DNA of 23,219 bases from Spirogloea muscicola (lineage: Eukaryota > Streptophyta > Zygnematophyceae > Spirogloeales > Spirogloeaceae): positions 556,065 through 579,283 of the forward strand of contig WELB01000078.1 in assembly GCA_009602725.1 (NCBI GenBank), read 5' to 3'. The notes beneath the pieces are model-generated. The model saw only the letters and a list, made by a program, of their open reading frames with translations, was not told where the DNA came from and ran no database searches. Numbering within the stretch: position 1 is the first letter of the stretch; every line of letters starts with the position of its first letter. Both the position numbers and the translations under genes were made by a program. Below, one piece after another: positions 1 to 13,591 of the stretch.

Positions 1-79
1 GAGAAGGCGCGCGGGGCGCATGAATTGAAAGGGAGGCCAATTCAAGCCAATACATTGTTCAGGCAGAGTCGAGTGCAGA

Positions 80-80
<1 letters not shown>

Positions 81-138
<58 letters not shown>
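81..138. repeat. Homopolymer A tract (58 nt)
   Basis: An uninterrupted run of 58 A lies between AT-moderate sequence on the left and GC-rich coding-like sequence on the right. It could be a retroposed poly(A) tail, a genuine homopolymer or an assembly artefact. The other end of the window has a T run of similar length. If translated in the frame of the downstream gene it would give about 19 lysines, so it is probably not coding. Confidence 0.9.
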
Positions 139-140
<2 letters not shown>

Positions 141-190
141 ACAGGAGCGCCAAGCTGCAGCAGCCGCCGGCGGCCAGCGCCGCGGCAGCG

Positions 191-1229
191 ATGCCTGCCC
201 TGCAGCAGCAGCGCCCGTTACCCGCCGCCGCTGCCGCCTCCGCCGCCGCCACCGTGGCGCCAACTGTAGCAGCACCTGCCAGCAAGCAGCCGCCACAACT
301 GCGAATGCAGCTGCCGGCAATGGCAGCGCAGCCGCAGCCGTTGTTGCTGAGACCAGCTGCCACCGAGGCCGCCCGCGCCGATGGCGGCGGCGGAGGCGGC
401 TACGGTGGAGCTGGTTACGTGAGTGGCGGCCAGTATCTCTACGGCCAGGCGAGGGTCGCCTCCGGCCCCGCTGCCGCCGCCGCCCCCAGTGGCACCGGTG
501 GCAGCAGCAGCATGCGCGTGGGCGCGCCAGACTTCACACCGCAGCAGGCTGGCGTCGGGCCAGGTAACATTCCACCCTCCGCCGCCGCCGCCGCCGCCGT
601 TGTCGCTCCCGGCGGCTCGCTTTGGCTTTCAGCGGTGCCCAACTTTACTGACTTGCCTGCCTTACTGCGGTGGCGGCAACGGCGGCAGCAGGGCCAGTAG
701 CAATGCAATACCCGGTGGGCATGGGGGTACCCCCGCCGCCTCCATACGGCAGCCACCAGCAGTACGGCTATGGTGGCGGCGAGGTCACGTGGTGAGCGCC
801 CCCCTCTGCTTGCCTGCTCTCGTCTGCCTCGTCTATACCGAAACGGCCTGCTGCCTGCGAGGGAGCCTCATCGACGGCCTGCAGCAGCGGCTGCTACAGA
901 GGCAGATGTGGCGAATCTAGTCTGCAGCTCCATCCTGAAGTCTTTGTGCCTCGCTCTTCACAGCTTAGGCCGTCGCCGCCGTCGTTGATGCCAACGGCTG
1001 GCCATCCAGCCCATCTAGGGGTCCCGTTCTGACAGGCCAGCAAAGCCCCCGTGGCGGCAATGGCGGTCCATGCAGGGTGCCGGTCATCACCGGCGGCGCG
1101 TCTTCGATGCAGGCGGCGGGTTACGGTGCGCCGTACCTCATGGAGGCCGCTGGGGCGCTATACTACCCGCCGGGCCCAGTGCCGTCGCCGGGGGTGCCGC
1201 CGCCGGGGCCCTACAACCCGGCAGCGTGA
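191..1229 (+). CDS. Unrecognised low-complexity Gly/Pro/Tyr/Ala-rich protein, probably 3 exons
   Basis: I do not recognise the family. A three-exon plus-strand model is supported by frame-consistent splice sites: exon 191-563 (donor GTAACA), exon 692-791 (acceptor after GGCAGCAG, donor GTGAGC) and a last exon from 1076 (or 1046) to TGA at 1227-1229. The product is almost entirely low complexity. An Ala/Gln/Pro-rich start is followed by GGGGGGYGGAGY, then GMGVPPPPPYGSHQQYGYGG, and it ends with PPGPYNPAA. Tyr/Gly/Gln/Pro composition of this kind is common in the disordered tails of RNA-binding proteins, but no folded domain is visible, so function is not assigned. The frame is open upstream of the ATG at 191 back to position 29, through the A tract, so the true 5' end and start are uncertain and more exons may lie outside the window. 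The codons have GC-rich third positions. Confidence 0.35.
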
Positions 1230-2138
1230 GCACACCGGCACGCAGCTGGCTTGCTGCATCAGTCGCAGAGGCGGTCATGGCCCCACTCGACAGCGGCTCG
1301 CTATCAGCTCTGCACGGAGATGTCCTTAGCACCGCCGCTTGCGGGCCGACTCTCGGCTACTGGGCAGAATTGACGGCGACAGGCCGGCTGCCCATGGTGC
1401 TGCGGTGGCCTGCAGGCGCGGCAGCGGTGACGCGGGCATGACCACCGCCAAGCGGCCCGGCGGCCTCTGGAAGCCGCCGCCTCTCCAAGGGGAGGACACC
1501 CGCCTCTAGTCAACACGGCATTCACGCAAGCGGCGGCCGCACTTTCTGTGCAGCTATGAGCTTGGCGGCATTCGCCACCCCGGCTGGGTGCCTAGCCGCA
1601 TGCAGTGACGCCTCCTGGCTGTGTAGACCCAGCCATGCTGACGCGCTCGGCACACTTAGCTATCTTCAAGCAGCCCGTCATACCGCAACCGGGGGCCGTC
1701 TGAGCTTGTCCACTGGAACTTCTCACTTGCGCGGGGCCTGCATTCAGGGGCCCATGCTGGGCTCTGGTCCCTGCTCCAAGCTGGCGGCAACCACCGGGTC
1801 AGCAAAGGCAGGGCCATGCAACTCAAGTGGAAGAGCACGTCACCACTGATGCAAGGAGGGACGAGGAGAAATGACCTGCGATGCTGATGTCTTCAGTGGC
1901 ACGCTGCGGCAAGCAGTATGGCTTCTCTTGCTGTAATGACATGGGACGTACATTGGTGGCGTTGCGGCTGCACAGCTGCACAAAGTGCGAGGCTGGCGGG
2001 CTGCCCTCTGCTTGGGCCAGCCAGAGCCGCCTGCAAGCCACGACTCAGCGCGCTAAAATGTTACCCTAAGTGAGCAGGAATGTCTGCTCTCAGCAACAGC
2101 CGGCTGCTGGTGTGCCTCGGCAAAGCTCTGCTTCCCCA
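1230..2138. other. Intergenic region between the low-complexity gene and the GRP94 stop
   Basis: This stretch should hold the 3' UTRs of the two converging genes. Several short frames are open on both strands, but none shows family resemblance or consistent splice signals. I see no recognisable poly(A) signal, RNA gene or repeat. Confidence 0.5.
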
Positions 2139-5100
2139 TCAGAGCTCGTCCTTGACGCCTGCCTCAGCAGGTGCTGCCGCAGCAGCTTCACTGCTGCCCT
2201 CGGCCACTGTTGGAGGCACAGTGGCTGTGCTACTGCCCGTGGCCTCGTTGGGGATGTCAGCATTGGCGTCCTCTGCTGTCTGGAACTTCTCCAACTGCTC
2301 GTCGACGCCGTACTTGGCTGCTGCCTGCTTGAGCACCTCCATGGACGCCTTGTTCTTGGCAACATTCTTGGGGTCCTTCATCTCTTCGTCTGTCAAGATC
2401 TTGACCTCGTGCACACCCTCCTCCAGACGTGGCATCTCGTCCTCGTCCAGTACATCCTCGGGGTCAATGTCCTCCTCGTTGCTGGCAGCCTCGGCCGTCT
2501 TCGCCTATGGAGCAATACGGCCCGACAGCAGAATCAGATCAGCCTGGCAGGGCAGTAATCTAAATCAACAGAGAGTGGAATAGGATTAGATTCCAGCCGA
2601 TGACATGCCGGTGGCACTTGAGAAGGTCGTGGACAAATTTATTTTTGAAGAGAAGGGTTGCAACATGCCAGACGGAAGGCTGCCGGCGTGCACCTCATTG
2701 TTATCATCCTCTGGTAACTCCTCCTCCTGCTCCACCTCAGCCGAGGGGTCAATATTGAGCGTTGATCTCAATGTGGAGTAAACTCTTGAGGCAAAGGGCT
2801 TGGGGTTGTCCAACACGAAGCCGCTCTCAAGCAGTGCCGTCTCGTACAGCAGCCTGGCAGCTTCCAAGGCCGCGGGGTCCTGCAGAGACGATGATACGTC
2901 AGGAAACATACTTTTAGCCGTTCTTTCAGCCGTGTTGCAGAAGGCGTAACATCTAAATTCAAAAATTGCAATTTCGAAAAGATTTGAAGCTGCTCTTGTG
3001 GGAGCAGCATGGGAGGAATAGGACCTCGGATCTAGCATGAGCTTGTTGCAGACACAAAAGGGACACATCATGCTGCTCTAAAGGGGTCACTCAGAAAAAG
3101 AGATGGCTTCAAGTGGTAGACAGGCAGGACTGCAGATGAAAACTCAAAGCAGCAGTTTGTAAGAAGGGGTGAAGCAACGCACATTCTCATTGTTCTCCGC
3201 CAGGACCTTCAGCTCCTTGATAATTGGATGGCGCGGATTGATCTCAAGCGTCTTCTTACTCTTCATGTAGCCCTGCTTCTCATTGTCAGCTAGCGCCTGA
3301 GCTGCCATGATCCTTTCCATGTTGGCTGACCACCCGTACTTGGAGGTGACAACAACGCAGGGTGTCTCTGCCAAACGATTGCTCACCTGCTCAAGCAAGT
3401 ACAAAAGGAAACCATATCTCTTAAGTATGGTCTATTGGCAGCAACGTATGCAAGGTATTCTGTAGAGTGATAACCTGCACCAGTGAAACATTGACTCCAG
3501 ACATGTCTCCAACATCTGGACTGAAGAGGCACTTATGCAGTAGGTGGCGGCTTTCACACCTTTACGTTCTCAAGGTCAGGGAAGAGCTTGGACACACTGT
3601 CCTTCCACCAGCCCACCAAGGGCTTGAAGCTCTCCTTGAGCTCCTTCTCCTTGGCCTTGTCCTTCTTCCCGCCAATCTTAAGGTCGTCCTTGCTTGCATT
3701 TTGGAATTTGATGTCGTCATACTCGCTCAAGTTTTGCATCAGATACTCATCGACAGGGTCTGTGAAGTAGATGACCTGCTCAGCACCCAGCTTGAGAAGT
3801 CTTAATATCCCTCTCGAAGCATTCGTGCCAGGTGCTTACCACTTTGAAACAAGCCACGAAATTCACAAAACATGTAGTTAGGAGAAAGCTTATGCCTGAC
3901 CTCAAAGCCCTTCTTGAGGAGTTTCTCCAAGAACGGAGACTTCTCAAGCTGTGCCTTGTTCTGACCAATGAGATAATAGATGTGCTTTTGGCCATCCTTC
4001 ATCCTGGACACATAATCATCCAGAGAAGCCAGCTTCTCCCCTGACTTGGATCTGCATCAAGTTGCTGACTCGAGTCAGGAAGGGGAGGTAGTAATTATCT
4101 TCACACATTCCAATCCAGCAAATTAGTATATTTCGAGACATCTCTTGAAATGTCCTGCACCAGATGCTGCCAAGCAGGCAAGGTTGAGAATGACTTGACT
4201 TTCGAAACAAGGGCCACCTGATGTGAGATATGGCAGCTCAACACAGTGACGCTGGCAAGGCAGGCTTATCACGCACGTTGAGAATCTGAGAAGTTTGGCA
4301 AGGCGGATGCGATTTGAACTGTCCTCAATGATGCCCAGCTTGATGGATTTCCCAAAATCCTTCCAGAACGTGGCGTATTTGCCTTTGCCGCTCTTTGTCT
4401 CCACTTTAGTCTCGTCATCCCCTGCAGAAGTGGCCCACAACCTCTATGTCAAGAACAGATCTTCAGAGACTGAGGATCCTGCATTGGCACAGTGCTGGCA
4501 TATAACCACTTACAACAAAGACCTGGCAGACCTCATATGCACACATACCATCAGAACTTTTCTTGGAAGAATCTTCCTCGTCCTCCTCAGCAAGGCGGCG
4601 AATCATGTCGAGGGCCTTGCGGACAAGCTTCTTCTTGATGGTCTTCAGACTGCCATGCTGTTGAAGCATCTCTCGGGATACATTCAGAGGCAGGGTGTCC
4701 GAATCAACAATACCCTGCACACCATGAACATTGGGTTTGAGGACTCCATGAATCACATGAGCCCATCATCCGAAATCGCGTATGTTGACTTTGCAAACGG
4801 CATTAATGGCAAGTACACACGGTAAATGCAATGCAGTACAGTCGCATGTCCAAAAGGATTCAGCACCATCAGAACAGTAGATGTATCTCATATTCTGCTG
4901 TAAATAATTCCACAATTCGTTGAGCTGAAAGTATGCACTACCAATAAGGAGCTGGTGCGTTTAACTTCTGCCCAGGTTGCAGGTGCATAGAATTACCTTC
5001 AAGAAATTTAAGTATCTTGGCAGAAGCTCATCAAAATCTTCTGAGATGAAAACTCTTCTAACGTAGAGCTTCAGAGCTGCAGCAGAGCTGTAATAATTCT

Positions 5101-8100
5101 CCCACAAGTCACTTGGCGCCTCCGGAGGGATGAACAGAACCGCTTTGAACTCCACATCTCCCTCTGCGTTGAAGTGCGACCATGAGAGGGGCTCCTTGCC
5201 TGTAATGTCTTTGCTGATGGATTGAAAGAACTTAGTGTACTCCTCATCACTGACATCCTTCGGATTTCGAAGCCAGATAGCCTTGACATCATTCAGTACT
5301 TCCCAGCTGTACTCCGTCTTCTTCTCTGTCTTTGTCTTGGGCTCTGCAAAGGTCACACATCAGATTCTTCTTATCAAGTACGTCGTCAATCAGATCAAGA
5401 AAGGCTGAGGACAGATGATGCCTTCAGCCAATATGGTGGAGTCGGATTAAGCTTGCTTGAGGCTACCGATGTGTATCCTGTCCGAAGCACTCTGACCACT
5501 TCTTGAGATGAATCATGACATATCTGCTTGTGCTTACTTTGCCTAAATGTCTGGCTGCAGGCTTACTTTCAAGGTACAGAGCGCACCACTCAAAGTGACA
5601 GACATGTGTTTGCAAGAAAAGCCTCAAAGCAGACTATCTAGCAAGTCTGAGAACTTACTCTTCTCGTCGTCCTCTTCCTCATCCTCTGTTTCTTCTGTCT
5701 CTTCTGCTTCATCCTCTGCACCGAATACTAGAGTCTGTGAGTAGTTGTGGACATAACCATGACAGAACAAAGTATGTGCATGTAGCACGCAGGCTGTAGT
5801 CTGTGGCTCTGCATAGGGCAGAGCAACAGACACCTTCTGCTTCTGTAGAGGTGCAAGATACAAGGGTCACGTTTGAGAGCGAAGATACTCACCCTTCTTG
5901 TCCGCATCTCCTTCCTCAACCTCCTCGGCTTCATCTTCGTCGGCAGAGTCATCAGGCACCTCATACTCAACCTCCTTAGAAGCCCAAAGGCTGATTGGGA
6001 AGTTGATGAACTGAGAATACTTTTTCACCAATTCCTGAGATAGATGATTGAATCAAATGTCAACACCCTTTGGAAAAGCTTAGGTACCACTAGGTTTTGT
6101 ATGAGCATGAGCACGTCCTTGCTAGCTCAAGAGCATGAAACCACCCAAAGTCTGTGGCTGACCTTCAGCTTGTCCTCTGAAGCGTACTCGCTTGCCTCGT
6201 CCTTGAGATGAATCTTGATCTCAGTACCACGGCCAAGCGGCTCGCTTTCATCATCCTCGTAAATCTCATAGCTACCGTCGGCCTTTGATGCCCAGATCCA
6301 CCTGATTAAGGATCACACTTAGCCCCAGAATCACTTGAGTGCGAATCCTGAGAAGGGAATGAGGAGGATGACACACAACCAGGGAGCACCAATCTGCATG
6401 CTCCAGCTCGTGATACACTACAAGCGCTTGGGTTTAATTGGGCAAGGGCAAGGTAGTTTACTGAGTGTCATCGTTGTGTTTGCTGTGGACTTCTACAAAG
6501 TCAGCAACAAGGTAGACAGAGTAGAATCCAACACCAAATTGACCAATAAGATTGAGGTCGCCTCCCTTCTGCATCTGCTCCAAGAAGGCTGCATATCGAA
6601 GATGACAACAGCATCAATTGCATCAGCTATCACAGCTAAAACCTGGCTGCTGCAGCAATCTCACAGAGATCTGTAGGTACTCAATGGGATGACTAGCCTG
6701 GAGATGACTAGCCTGGATGTACGTAGGATAGACTTTAATATGTTGGAGCTTTACCGGATGTTCCAGACTTAGCGATGGTTCCAAGATTCTTGATCAAGTC
6801 TTCCTTGGTCATACCAATACCTCTGTCCCTGATGGACAGTATCTTGTTCTTCTCGTCCAATTTGATCTGGTATGCCAAGGTAATGGTCATTGCTAGTCAA
6901 TTACTGGTAGCCGCTTGTCACGCAATCAATGGTGGTGAGGAGTCAATCTGTGGTCAATACAGACCTTGTAAAGGGATAGGGGCGTTAGTTGCTGGCAGTA
7001 TCCTAGTTGTGCTACTCAACACATTGTACTCTGAATAGAATGATGCTGAGACTAGCAGACCGCGCAGTCACCTTGATTTCCAGCTGTGTGTCTTCACCTT
7101 CCCCAAGGACTGACTTGTCAGTGAGTGAGAGGAAGCGAATCTTGTCAAGAGCCTGTGGAAGAGGGAAGCGCGTCAAATCAGGTTGAGCCTGACAACCAAG
7201 GCAGGACCTGAAAACCCCTCACCAATCTCTCTCCGTCAAGTGCCTATCCTAGCCAACTCCTTCACACTTACAATGTGACAGGCTGTGTACAATAATACTT
7301 AAAATGTGGGAGACACTGATAGTGGAGACACCGGTAGTGCCACTAGAGATGCACATAGTTTACCCTTTCAGACCTGTGCTGCTTTCCTCCCGACATCCTT
7401 CTTCACGACAAGCAAATCTTTCTACTACTACTGCCTACTAGCAATCACTCAGCTCTCCTCTAAGCTCCTCAGGCCTACAATCAAGTTGTTCTTGCACTTT
7501 ACATCAAACTGCTCTTGTGTCCGTGCGACTTTTGCTGTCGAGTATCAGAAACTGGCCAGCACTAGAATGGCTTGTCAAGATAACCAGGAATGCAGGTTAC
7601 GTACATCAGAGGCATTTGAGATGAGCTCCCGGAGGAATATGTCCTTGTTACTGTAGAGAGAGTTGATAATGATGTCCATCAACCTGCTGACCTCTGCCTG
7701 GAATTCATGCTTCTCTCCTAGCTTCCTGCTTTTGCTCATGGACTCCCTTTCTCTGTGAAGACCACAGGCTATGACAGTGAATGAATACAGAGGCCAATGC
7801 AGCCGACTGAGGTTAGTAACAATTTGTCAACGATCAGTCAGCGCAGCTGCAACTTCTGAAGCAGGCGGGGTGGCAGGTTTTGCTATGTCTACCTCTGCTG
7901 AGTGTCTGTGTCTGTTGTAGAGGCGGGGGGTATGGAGCCCAGGTCTCTGTCCACCTTTGGTGGATCAACTTCTCCAGGTGTTGAACTTGCCTCCTCTGCT
8001 CTAGCTACATGAGGTGCTGTCAAGGCACTCAAGACCTAACAGTCAGGACTCAGCTCAATCTAGGCATGTATGCCACCGTTGGGCTGATCACCTTGGTGAA

Positions 8101-8564
8101 AGACCGAAGCTGCTGGTCACTCACCACTAAGTGGCTATCACAAGACCTTGACCAGAGCTTACATTTGCGCACCAGCTACTCCCGAGAACCAAATGAGAAT
8201 GAAGCATACGTATTTAGTCATTCTTCTTTCTCTTATTTAAGGAGAAAGGTTGAGAGACCACAGCTTAACCAGTTGACAAACCACCTCCGTATGATGGGAG
8301 ACTAGCTTGACACAAGGCTCGTTAGCTATTTTGCGAGGCACATTGCGCGGTGGTACAACAAAAGCGACGCGACGCCCGCAGTGCTCTGACCTTCACGCCA
8401 TTGTGGATCCGACATGCCATTCACTACAAGCTCCTCAAGGGTCAACAATGAGAAGCAGAGGATTACGAGTCATACTCAAGCATGAGGGCAGGAGAGGCAC
8501 CTGAGAGGCTGAGGAAGACGGTTAGAACGACCAGCGCCCCGAAGAGCGCCACCCGCCACCTCAT
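2139..8564 (-). CDS. HSP90B1 / GRP94: Endoplasmin, ER-lumenal HSP90 (GRP94), 17 exons, complete
   Basis: ATP-driven chaperone of the ER lumen that folds selected secretory and membrane clients alongside BiP. Exons, minus strand: 8564-8476, 8000-7893, 7752-7605, 7152-7072, 6866-6755, 6588-6462, 6301-6163, 6034-5893, 5715-5659, 5343-4997, 4714-4549, 4421-4277, 4051-3901, 3775-3560, 3386-3183, 2879-2694, 2504-2139. All introns are GT-AG and all phases join, giving 927 codons. Residues 1-26 form a signal peptide starting [14 protein letters not shown]. The N-terminal ATPase domain has ELISNASD (108-115, catalytic Glu108), DRGIGM (156-161) and GQFGVGFYS (195-203). An acidic charged linker spans about 295-345. 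The middle domain carries NVSRE with the ATP-contacting Arg at about 464. The protein ends KDEL, the ER-retrieval signal. Plant-type GRP94 is about 820 residues; the excess is an acidic, Ala-rich tail after about residue 790. An in-frame ATG lies 135 nt upstream (8699), but the 8564 start puts the signal peptide at the N-terminus. Confidence 0.97.
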
Positions 8565-8718
8565 GTCGCCGCGCTGCCGCTGGCCCTCAGCTGCAGGCGG
8601 TGAGCGTGACACCTGGCAAGGCGCAGTCTGGGCAGTTGCAGGGGCGGCAGCGGGAGCCAATGCTGGCCGCTCTGCGACGGTCTGAGACGCTTCCGACAAG
8701 GCCGTTGACGGCTGCCTG

Positions 8719-8768
8719 CGGCGGCGCTGGCGCTGGCGGCGGCGGCGGCGGCGGCGACGGCGGCGGAG
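8719..8768 (-). repeat. GCC-rich triplet run in the probable GRP94 5' leader
   Basis: An imperfect GGC run on the plus strand, so GCC in the sense of GRP94, lies between its ATG at 8564 and the TATA motif at 8866. It would form part of the 5' leader if transcription starts just downstream of that TATA. The BiP leader has a matching sense-strand GCC run. Confidence 0.75.
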
Positions 8769-8811
8769 CGGCTGGCGCTAGAGGCACGCGGGGCACGGAT
8801 TTAGCCGAACT

Positions 8812-8812
8812 N
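8812..8812. other. Single ambiguous base (N), possible collapsed gap
   Basis: One N lies inside the divergent promoter, next to the GC-rich triplet region. The other N in the window (17853) separates two truncated genes and so clearly stands for missing sequence. This one may also mark a gap of unknown length. Confidence 0.6.
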
Positions 8813-8865
8813 CGCAAGTAGGCCGGCTGCGTCGCCCAGGTCCTCGCGAGCCAATCCGGATGCAA

Positions 8866-8871
8866 TATATA
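8866..8871 (-). promoter_or_regulatory. Candidate TATA box, probably for GRP94
   Basis: TATATA in an AT-rich patch within otherwise GC-rich DNA, about 300 bp upstream of the GRP94 ATG. The motif reads similarly on both strands, so direction is inferred from distance: BiP starts about 690 bp away on the other side. No comparable TATA was seen close to the BiP ATG. Confidence 0.5.
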
Positions 8872-8890
8872 GTCGTTGAGCGTCGTTGAA

Positions 8891-8909
8891 CCAATAGGAT
8901 GCGGCCAGT
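8891..8909 (+). promoter_or_regulatory. ERSE-like element (CCAAT-N9-CCAGT)
   Basis: CCAAT at 8891-8895, exactly nine bases, then CCAGT. The animal ER-stress element is CCAAT-N9-CCACG, so eight of ten fixed bases match with the exact spacing. ACGTGG follows at 8911-8916. The match is imperfect; treat it as a candidate NF-Y plus bZIP site. Confidence 0.45.
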
Positions 8910-8967
8910 TACGTGGCGCTCGGAAGACGCGCGTTCATTGGTGGGCTGAGCGCAACGGGGGCCTCCC

Positions 8968-8977
8968 ATTGGCCACG
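8968..8977 (+). promoter_or_regulatory. ERSE-II-like composite (ATTGG directly joined to CCACG)
   Basis: The sequence reads ATTGGCCACG. ERSE-II in animals, and the related plant P-UPRE, have ATTGG-N-CCACG with one spacer base; here the two half-sites are adjacent. The match to both half-sites is exact and the element sits 11 bp from the TGACGTGG site. Loss of the spacer may weaken the NF-Y/bZIP arrangement or be a lineage variant. Confidence 0.55.
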
Positions 8978-8988
8978 CCGGGCGCCCT

Positions 8989-8996
8989 TGACGTGG
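8989..8996 (+). promoter_or_regulatory. UPRE-type site TGACGTGG
   Basis: Exact match to the unfolded-protein-response element core TGACGTGG recognised by XBP1/ATF6 in animals and by ER-stress bZIPs in plants. It lies nearly midway between the two start codons (about 425 bp from GRP94, 570 bp from BiP), close to the CCAAT composites. An eight-base match alone could be chance; the context in front of two ER chaperone genes makes it credible. Confidence 0.65.
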
Positions 8997-9205
8997 TACA
9001 CCCCCCACACGGGGGGTTGGCTTTTACCGTTTTCAAGTCGGCCTCCCCCTTTCCCTCCTCATGTAAGACCTGGGCGGCCCACCGACGGTTGTGGCCCCGC
9101 AAACAGAAGAGGACCCCTCCTTAAACCCCGATTCCCCGTCACGGCGGCCACCGGGCCCGCCGGCCGCCACCCCTAAGTGATTTCTGTCACGCTCTCCCCT
9201 TGACC

Positions 9206-9215
9206 AGAAACTTCT
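9206..9215. promoter_or_regulatory. Candidate heat-shock element core (AGAAACTTCT)
   Basis: Perfect nGAAnnTTCn dyad, the minimal two-unit core bound by heat-shock factor. Functional elements usually have three or more units; no clear adjacent third unit was seen. It is about 350 bp upstream of the BiP ATG. Confidence 0.4.
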
Positions 9216-9346
9216 AACTGGCCGCCGCCCGCCCCGGGGGCCAACGCTAAGTGATAGCCATCAGGCAGACTCACCACAGGGGAGCCCATTGCCCCGCACC
9301 AGGGTCTACCGGCTTTTTCACTGAAGTACACCAGCTACTCTCCCCA

Positions 9347-9410
9347 GCCGCCGCTGTCGCCGCCGCCGCCGCCGCCGCCGCCTCCTCCGCCGCCGCCGCC
9401 GCCGCCGCGG
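9347..9410 (+). repeat. GCC triplet repeat upstream of BiP
   Basis: Two nearly pure CCG/GCC runs separated by CTCCTC, about 150 bp before the BiP ATG and probably in its 5' leader. In the sense of BiP the unit reads GCC, mirroring the run before GRP94. Confidence 0.85.
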
Positions 9411-9562
9411 TTAATACAGGCCGCCAGCCATCGGCGGCAGCCGCAGCTCAGAGCCGTTGGCTCTGTTGCCTCCGCGGCGGCCTGTGAAGCTCCGGTTATA
9501 CTGCCTTGCAGCTCCAGCTCCCACAAGACGACCTCCACTGCCTTCGTCCCAACGAGCACGCG

Positions 9563-13591
<4,029 letters not shown>

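Larger units (their letters stand above)
8565..9562. promoter_or_regulatory. Shared divergent promoter of GRP94 and BiP
   Basis: The roughly 1-kb interval between the two start codons is the only place for both promoters, since the genes point away from each other. Seen in it: CCAAT at 8851 and 8891, inverted CCAAT (ATTGG) at 8937 and 8968, TATATA at 8866, TTACGTGG at 8909, TGACGTGG at 8989, a GAA-N2-TTC heat-shock core at 9206, and GCC/CGG runs near each end. The CCAAT plus CCACG/ACGTGG combination is the established make-up of ER-stress elements bound by NF-Y with bZIP factors (ATF6/XBP1 in animals, bZIP28/bZIP60 in plants). Co-induction of both genes is inferred. A single N at 8812 may hide missing sequence, so spacing to GRP94 is provisional. 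Confidence 0.85.

Noticed and set aside
81-138. Poly-lysine N-terminal extension of the low-complexity protein
   Set aside because: Comes from the A58 homopolymer, which is more likely non-coding or an artefact.
2070-2583. Overlapping plus-strand frames of about 160 codons
   Set aside because: Antisense to the last GRP94 exon, whose KDEL ending and family match are clear.
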